Source: Garcia nutans (lineage: Eukaryota; Streptophyta; Magnoliopsida; Malpighiales; Euphorbiaceae). From it: a stretch of 64,000 nt of DNA. Shown here in pieces: positions 59,105 to 64,000 of the stretch. Positions within the stretch are counted from its first letter, which is position 1, and the number at the start of each line of letters is the position of its first letter. The stretch lies in assembly GCA_947685225.1 (NCBI GenBank), contig CANTUV010000072.1:9858001-9922000 (forward strand), given 5' to 3'. Both the position numbers and the translations under genes were made by a program. Under the pieces are notes generated by a model. It saw nothing but the letters and a program-made list of their open reading frames with translations. It did not search any database and was not told the DNA's origin.

Positions 59105-60075
59105 TCTTAGCTTAGGTCTAGAACTTAAATTCCCACTTAAGTCCAGAACTTATCTCGAGTCCAGAACCCAAAATTACCCTTGAGTCCAGAACTTAGCTTG
59201 GGTCCTGAACCCAAATCTTTTTTGAGTCTAGAACTCAAACCGGGTTTAGAACCCAAATCTTTTTCGAGTCCATAACTCAAACCGGGTCCAGAACCCAAAC
59301 CATCTTGGGTCCAGAACCCAAATCTTTTTTGAGTTCAGAACTCGAACTGGGTCCAGAACCCAAATCTTTTCCAAATCCAGAACTCAAATCGGGTCCAAAA
59401 CTCAAACCATCTTGGGTCCAGAACCCAAATCTTTTTCAAGTCCAGAACTCGAACTAGGTCCAGAACTCAAACCATCTTGGGTCCAGAACCCAAGTCTTTT
59501 CCGAGTCCAAAACTCGAACTAGGTCCAGAACCCAAACCATCTTAGGTCCAGAACCCAAATCTTTTCCCAGTCTAGAACTCAAATCGGGTCCAGAACCCAA
59601 ATCTTTTTCGAGTCCAGAACTCAAACCGGGTCCAGAACCTAAATCTTTTTCGAGTCCAAAACTCAAACTGGGTCCAGAACCCAAATCTTTTTCGAGTCCA
59701 GAGCTCAAACCAGGTCCAGAACCCAAACCATCTCGAGTCTAGAACCCAAGTCTTTTTCAAGTCCAAAACTCAAACCGGGTCCAGAATGAAAACCATCTTG
59801 AGTCCAGAACCCAAGTCTTTTCTGAGTCCAAAACTCAAACTGGGTCCAGAACCCAAACCATCTCGGGTCCAAAACCCAAGTCTTTTCTAAGTCCAGAACT
59901 CAAACTGGGTCCAGAACCCAAACCATCTCGGGTCCAAAACTCAACTCTTTTTCGAGTCCAGAACTCGAACCGGGTCAAGAATCCAAACCATCCCGGGTTC
60001 AAAACCTAAATCTTTTTTGAGTTCAGAACTCAAACCGAGTCCAGAAGCCAAACCATCTCGGGTCTAGAACCTAAA
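59105..60075. repeat. 42-bp tandem array of alternating hairpins
   Basis: About 23 copies of a dimeric unit. One half is GGGTCCAGAACCC (stem GGGT/ACCC), the other GAGTCCAGAACTC (stem GAGT/ACTC), often extended to TTGGGT/ACCCAA or TTGAGT/ACTCAA. The loop is nearly always CCAGA. The array ends about 90 bp before the polypurine tract. Frames through it encode GSGPGLSSGLEKDL-like repeats by chance. Confidence 0.9.
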
Positions 60076-60165
60076 ACCAAAACCATCTCAATAAAATTAA
60101 GTCTATTTTTGCCAAAATTAAAAGTCTTGTTGCTTTTCACTCTCTGAATCAATTCAAGATCATTT

Positions 60166-60180
60166 AAGCAGGGGGCAAAC
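60166..60180 (+). other. Polypurine tract of A2
   Basis: AAGCAGGGGGCAAAC directly before TGTAGACCC. Confidence 0.85.
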
Positions 60181-60426
60181 TGTAGACCCTTAATTTTGAC
60201 CCCAATTTGATATGGTCCTAATTAAAGAATGCCAAAATAAATTTGATCCGACTTTAAAATATTTAAAACTAGTTTATAACTTTTAAAGAAGTCAGTTCGG
60301 ATTAAAGAGGCATAAATTCAATTACAAAACCCTAAAATCAAGTTGAATCGGCCTAAATTAAACCTTTTGGTCCATAAGTTAAAAAATGCAATAATAATTC
60401 GAATTAGGCCAGCCTAAGAAAATGCT

Positions 60427-60618
60427 CATGTCGACCTGGAGGGACAAGGTCGACATGAGGTTGGACTCATGTCGACCTGGGCACACCAGGTCAATATGAG
60501 TATGCCTCATGTCGATCTGGCAGACCAGATGGACATGAGGTTGGACTCATGTTGACCTAGGGCAACTTGGTCGACATGGCTTTGGTCCATGTCGATCTGG
60601 TTGCCCCAGATCGTCATG
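60427..60618. repeat. Palindrome array, five units
   Basis: Arms CATGTCGACCTGG/CCAGGTCAATATG, CATGTCGATCTGG/CCAGATGGACATG and similar. One unit fewer than the 5' LTR of the same element. Confidence 0.85.
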
Positions 60619-60703
60619 GTTTTAATAAGTTTCCTAATTGAACTAGAATTTATTTTAAGGACGGATTAATATTAGGTTAAGGATTCTGAGTGAGGTGAGG
60701 GCC

Positions 60704-60712
60704 TATAAATAA
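60704..60712 (+). promoter_or_regulatory. LTR TATA box
   Basis: TATAAATAA after GGGCC. In the 3' LTR it could drive transcription into 62301 onward. Confidence 0.55.
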
Positions 60713-61737
60713 TAATGTTTCAGAATTTAGAAAGAGGGGGGATGAACGTTAAGGAGGAACGGCAATGAACATTAGGAAGGATAGCAGGGAACATTAACAA
60801 AGGGTCGACAATTAAGATTAGGAGAGATTAAACAATAAAACAGAAGAGATGGCAACAAACAAAGAAGATTAGCAGCAAGCATTCATCAACATCAATCTAT
60901 TAAAGGCAGCAATGTGTCTTTGTTCATGGTTCATCCAAAAATCAATATGGTGGAACCAACGACGGAGGTTTGATCTTTAATCATAAATTATTCATGCTCA
61001 TAGTAGCTTCGTTTCTTTGATTAATAAGAACATGTATGTAGTAAATTGATCCTTGTTTTAATAACTTTAATCATTTGCTTTAATTAACACATTGATCAGT
61101 TGGTATTCGTAACCCCACTTGCATGTTTCATAAAAAATTAAAAACTATCCAGTAGCTGGTGAGGATTTAAATTGATCATCAAAATCTATTCTTTTACTAA
61201 AACTTCAAGAACCGTAGGTTATTTTATTGAAACTCAAAACCTTAAACTATTTTTATCCAAGAGCTTAAACCATTTCATTATTGAACTCCAAAATATTATT
61301 TTTCCAAAACCATAATTTATCTCTCCAAATCCAAAATTATTTTTTAAAGCGGTAAGTTAAGCCCTAGAAACCCTAATTCCAAACCCTGAATTCGCAGTAA
61401 GTTAAATCCTAGAAACCCTAATTCCAAACCCTGAATTCTAAAACCCTAGTTTCAAAAACCCTAATTTCAAAACCTTAATTACAAAACTCTAGTTTCTAAA
61501 ACCCTGTGTTCCAAAACCCTAAGTTCCAAAAACCCTATTCTAAGATGCAAATTCTAAATTTATATATTTATTACTTTATTTAATTTTAGATTTGATTATG
61601 TAGTTTATTATATGTTTTGATGGTTGATTTATTTAATTTCAATGCTTGATTTACTTAATTTGATTTATTTAATTTACCATGGATGGAAATTTTCTTTATT
61701 AGTATGATTATTATTTGTTTGTTTTGGTATTAAAATT

Positions 61738-61912
61738 GTAAGAGGCATGTTTCCACTTTGTGGGTACCTCATTAATTAATTTCTATGTAATTTAAATTGC
61801 TTTTATATTCTGGACTAATGTAAAGGACATGTTTCCACCTTTTGGTGGGCGTCCTATTTAGTTTAGACATGAACGATGTAATGACATCTTTTCATCATCG
61901 AATGGGTGTCCA
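61738..61912 (+). other. Three tandem bulged hairpins
   Basis: Module 1 has GAGGCA/TACCTC (one unpaired change). Module 2 has AGGACA against CGTCCT (one change) with inner CCACC/GGTGG. Module 3 has inner TCATC/GATGG degraded to GAATGG. Confidence 0.55.
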
Positions 61913-62184
61913 TTTATTTGCTTTGTTTGGAAATTGCTTTGATTTTAATATAATAATGCTTTATTTTAATTGTTGCATGTAATATGGATAATATTGTCAT
62001 ATTTAAGAATTTTATAATATTAAGACCTGCAAAGGAGGCCGGTTCCAATGAACTGGGTGTTGTGGGGGTGCTGGGCCATTTCTCACCTTCCCCACACGTA
62101 CCCAACTTTTCGAACCCATTAGGGAGTTGGGGATTCCTTAGAAATTGAGTCATCCACTCCTTTCTTTTTCCTGGCCCATCCGGG

Positions 62185-62195
62185 TGGCGACTCCA
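62185..62195 (+). other. Internal copy of the primer-site core
   Basis: TGGCGACTCCA, identical to the first 11 bases of the primer site at 42143, about 105 bp before the LTR end. The same is exact at 10042-10052 (minus) and near-exact at 42026, 35930 and 20366. Confidence 0.6.
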
Positions 62196-62300
62196 TTTTC
62201 TCCTGGCTTAGGCCCGTGTTCTCTAAGGCCCCAATCCTAAACAGTGCCGAAGTCGCAAGAACCATTCCACCAGGAGTGGGAGTGAAAATCCCCACTCACA

Positions 62301-62987
62301 TCTATTCAATAAACTTCCTTTTTCTTAGGAATCACTTGCCTTATTTTCTTTCTTTAACATTTCGTGGGAACAATTATGTTTTATCAAATTAAGATTATTT
62401 AAAAATATTATTTTTGTTGAATATATAATTTTGTTTATTTTTGCCTTTGTAATGCTCAACCAATGACGAATCTACCTTGATATTTATAAATTAGTACATC
62501 TATGCATCATGATTTGAATGACTTTACTAGGCGAGGAAATTGTTCTATAGCATCGAGCTGTGTATGCTAACTTAGAGAGGGCTCCTACATAATTACCTGT
62601 GTCTAGGTCCTAGTCAATCTTAGAACATGCTTTGATAAACTTTTGAGGCAAAATTGAACTCTGTTTATTTAAGAGAGAGATGATATAGGCATTGTTTGGT
62701 GAGCCAATGGCTAGTATCCACCATGTTAATATCAATCCCTAGTTTGTCCCCTTAAATCTTAATGAGATTTTAGCTTATTTTTCATTGGCTTATAAATCCC
62801 GATAACCTACCCTCAGCTGTTATGACACTTATGACCAATCTAATGATCACTGAGTTGCCAAGAAGGCAAGAAGACCAAAGAAAGGGATGTTCAATTAAGA
62901 CTATGAAGAAAGTTGAAGTTTACCTGAATTTAGGTACGATGACATCAAGATTACAAAAGATTCATCCTTATTAAAGCAGACTCATGC
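62301..62987 (+). other. Post-gag region of the element hosting A2
   Basis: Continues the gag 3' flank interrupted at 37559: AATAAACTTCCTTTTTC..., then the conserved block at 62450-62830. No coding sequence. Confidence 0.7.
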
Positions 62988-63322
62988 TGTAACACCCCTT
63001 CCCAGCCTACATGTGTAAGCCGAGTAGAGGCGCCACACTATCCTAATGTTGTTACCAATTTTACTTAATTCGAATTTTAGTTCCGGTTTTACAGAAATTT
63101 TGCCAGAGGTTCGCCTAGAAATTGGATCCCAAGTGTCGACAAAACTGATTTTTTTCTGATTTTTGAAAACATTTTTACACAAACCAATGCAATCAGTTTC
63201 AATACACTCCCAATGAATCCACCTTATACCCTTAACTACAAACCTGCAAGAAGAGTTCACACTTCTAATACAAAATAAGTAGAGATTTATTATTATCACA
63301 TACTACTAACGTACAGTATAAC
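62988..63322. mobile_element. Start of a Tekay-type LTR
   Basis: TGTAACACCCCTTCCCAGCC begins at 62988; this is the usual start of Tekay/Del LTRs in plants. It is interrupted at 63323 by another LTR end. Orientation is not certain because the termini are near-palindromic. Confidence 0.65.
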
Positions 63323-64000
63323 TGTAACACCCCCATACTCTATATAAGTACTATACATATACCGGGTATACATACAGTACGTATATAAAGTATAAGAATG
63401 TCACTTTTTGTTACAGTTTAAAAACCTATATCTGAGTTAAAATAATATTACATTAATTTAAATATAGAACATTTACAAAATCATTATACTTTCAATAATC
63501 TTACATATATATGATAATCTTGTCTTTACCAAAATTTCTTTTATACTTATGAATACATTCTTGTCAGAAAATTCAACATAACGAAATTATACATATATGC
63601 ATCACCTTCTAGTTGGTCTCGAAATACTCTTACCCTTCTCGTGGCATAACAGTTTGACTTCCAGATCAACCACCTACTCACCTGCGCGATTTATACAACC
63701 GCGCTAAGCCCGAAAGCTTAGTAGTACAAATAAATATTATAAACATACGTAACAGACAATCATACTTATATGTTAACTTCATATATTATTATTTTCTTAT
63801 CATATTTTCCCATTTCAATTACACCTTATATATATTTCTACTAATCTCATAATTATATACATATGCACGTATTTCATTAATACAACCCACAATTCCATGA
63901 CTTATTAAAAAATTCATAAAATAATACTCACAATGTCCACAACCACATCCATATTATACATCATATTGTATTTTCATGTAGTACCTTCAGATCTCATCAT
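63323..64000 (-). mobile_element. Tekay-like LTR, cut by window end
   Basis: TGTAACACCCCCATACTC at 63323 is the reversed terminus of a kind-2 LTR. The 'cgcgctaagcccgaaagcttag' block (63700) corresponds to the TAGGCTTCGGCTT...CGCGCAGG region of 45830 and 40720. The element continues past 64000. Confidence 0.7.

Larger units (their letters stand above)
37560..62300 (+). mobile_element. Element A2: gag-only Tat/Ogre-like element with antisense PMD gene
   Basis: LTRs 37560-42141 and 60181-62300, primer site 42143-42160, gag split at 43266-43354 and 53420-54173, antisense PMD pseudogene 55940-58013, tandem hairpin array 59105-60075, polypurine tract 60166-60180. The flanking pentamers TATAT and TCTAT differ at one base. 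Removing the two inserts (38627-41113 and 43355-53419, with one target copy each) leaves about 12.2 kb. No pol domains. The host gag flank reads on both sides, which confirms the boundaries. Confidence 0.88.
60181..62300 (+). repeat. 3' LTR of A2
   Basis: 2,120 bp, TGTAGACCC to CACTCACA. Contains palindromes 60427-60618 (five units), TATA 60704-60712, AACCCTAA cluster 61355-61545 with a short local duplication, hairpins 61738-61912, a hairpin CCGGTTC/GAACTGG near 62040 and a TGGCGACTCCA copy at 62185. Confidence 0.9.

Noticed and set aside
59454..59766. Frames coding GSGPGLSSGLEKDL-like protein repeats
   Set aside because: They are translations of the 42-bp hairpin array in arbitrary frames; no start context and no conserved protein.
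59105..60075. CRISPR-like array
   Set aside because: Units are contiguous and alternating without unique spacers, in plant nuclear DNA next to an LTR.
62982..63299. 105-codon minus-strand frame at the Tekay-type LTR start
   Set aside because: It covers the LTR terminus and is a by-product of LTR sequence; it is cut by another LTR at 63323.

Overview
This window is repeat-rich, AT-rich nuclear DNA from a flowering plant, probably a eudicot. The evidence is Tat/Ogre-like Ty3/gypsy gag genes, primer sites matching plant tRNA-Arg and tRNA-iMet, plant mobile domain (PMD) coding sequence, and 2-3 kb LTRs. The species cannot be named from the sequence. I see no intact host gene and no tRNA, rRNA or CRISPR. 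Almost all of the window is nested LTR retrotransposons of two kinds.

Kind 1 is Tat/Ogre-like. Its LTRs (about 2 kb) start near TGTAGACCC and end CTCACA. They are followed by a primer site complementary to the 3' end of tRNA-Arg(ACG), a leader of about 1.1 kb with a possible intron, and a gag gene ending in a CX2H-X4-H-X4-C knuckle. No protease, reverse transcriptase or integrase is visible, so these look like gag-only, non-autonomous (TR-GAG/LARD-like) elements. Kind 2 has 2.3-3.1 kb LTRs running from TGTAAYATCC to GGGTGTTACA. One copy has an iMet-like primer site and a polypurine tract typical of Tekay/Del-type chromoviruses, but no readable pol.

Layout. 1-2001: fragments of both kinds. 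2002-12119: element A1 (minus), with two LTRs and a nearly intact gag, sitting inside an older LTR that resumes at 12120-13880. 13905-20503: truncated elements in both orientations, with unrecognised DNA at 17308-18741. 20506-32925: a minus-strand gag element split by three LTR insertions (23078-25430, 26255-29179, 30213-32706). 32926-37559: two plus-strand gag fragments and an LTR. 37560-62300: element A2 (plus), carrying a solo LTR inside its 5' LTR and a 10-kb Tekay-like element inside its gag; its 3' half carries a decayed antisense PMD gene and a long tandem array. 62301-64000: the continuation of A2's host, cut by two more LTR starts.

The most interesting signals are structural. (1) Three tandem bulged hairpins lie downstream of the LTR TATA box; both their stems show compensatory changes between copies. 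(2) Variable arrays of long palindromes occur in the upstream part of the LTR in several families with unrelated sequences. (3) Tandem arrays of short hairpins lie upstream of the 3' LTR; the two arrays differ in sequence but share a dimeric period of about 41-42 bp and alternate compensated stems. (4) An 11-nt copy of the primer-binding site lies inside the LTR. (5) A gag-only element carries an antisense PMD gene. All are visible in the sequence; any function is inference.
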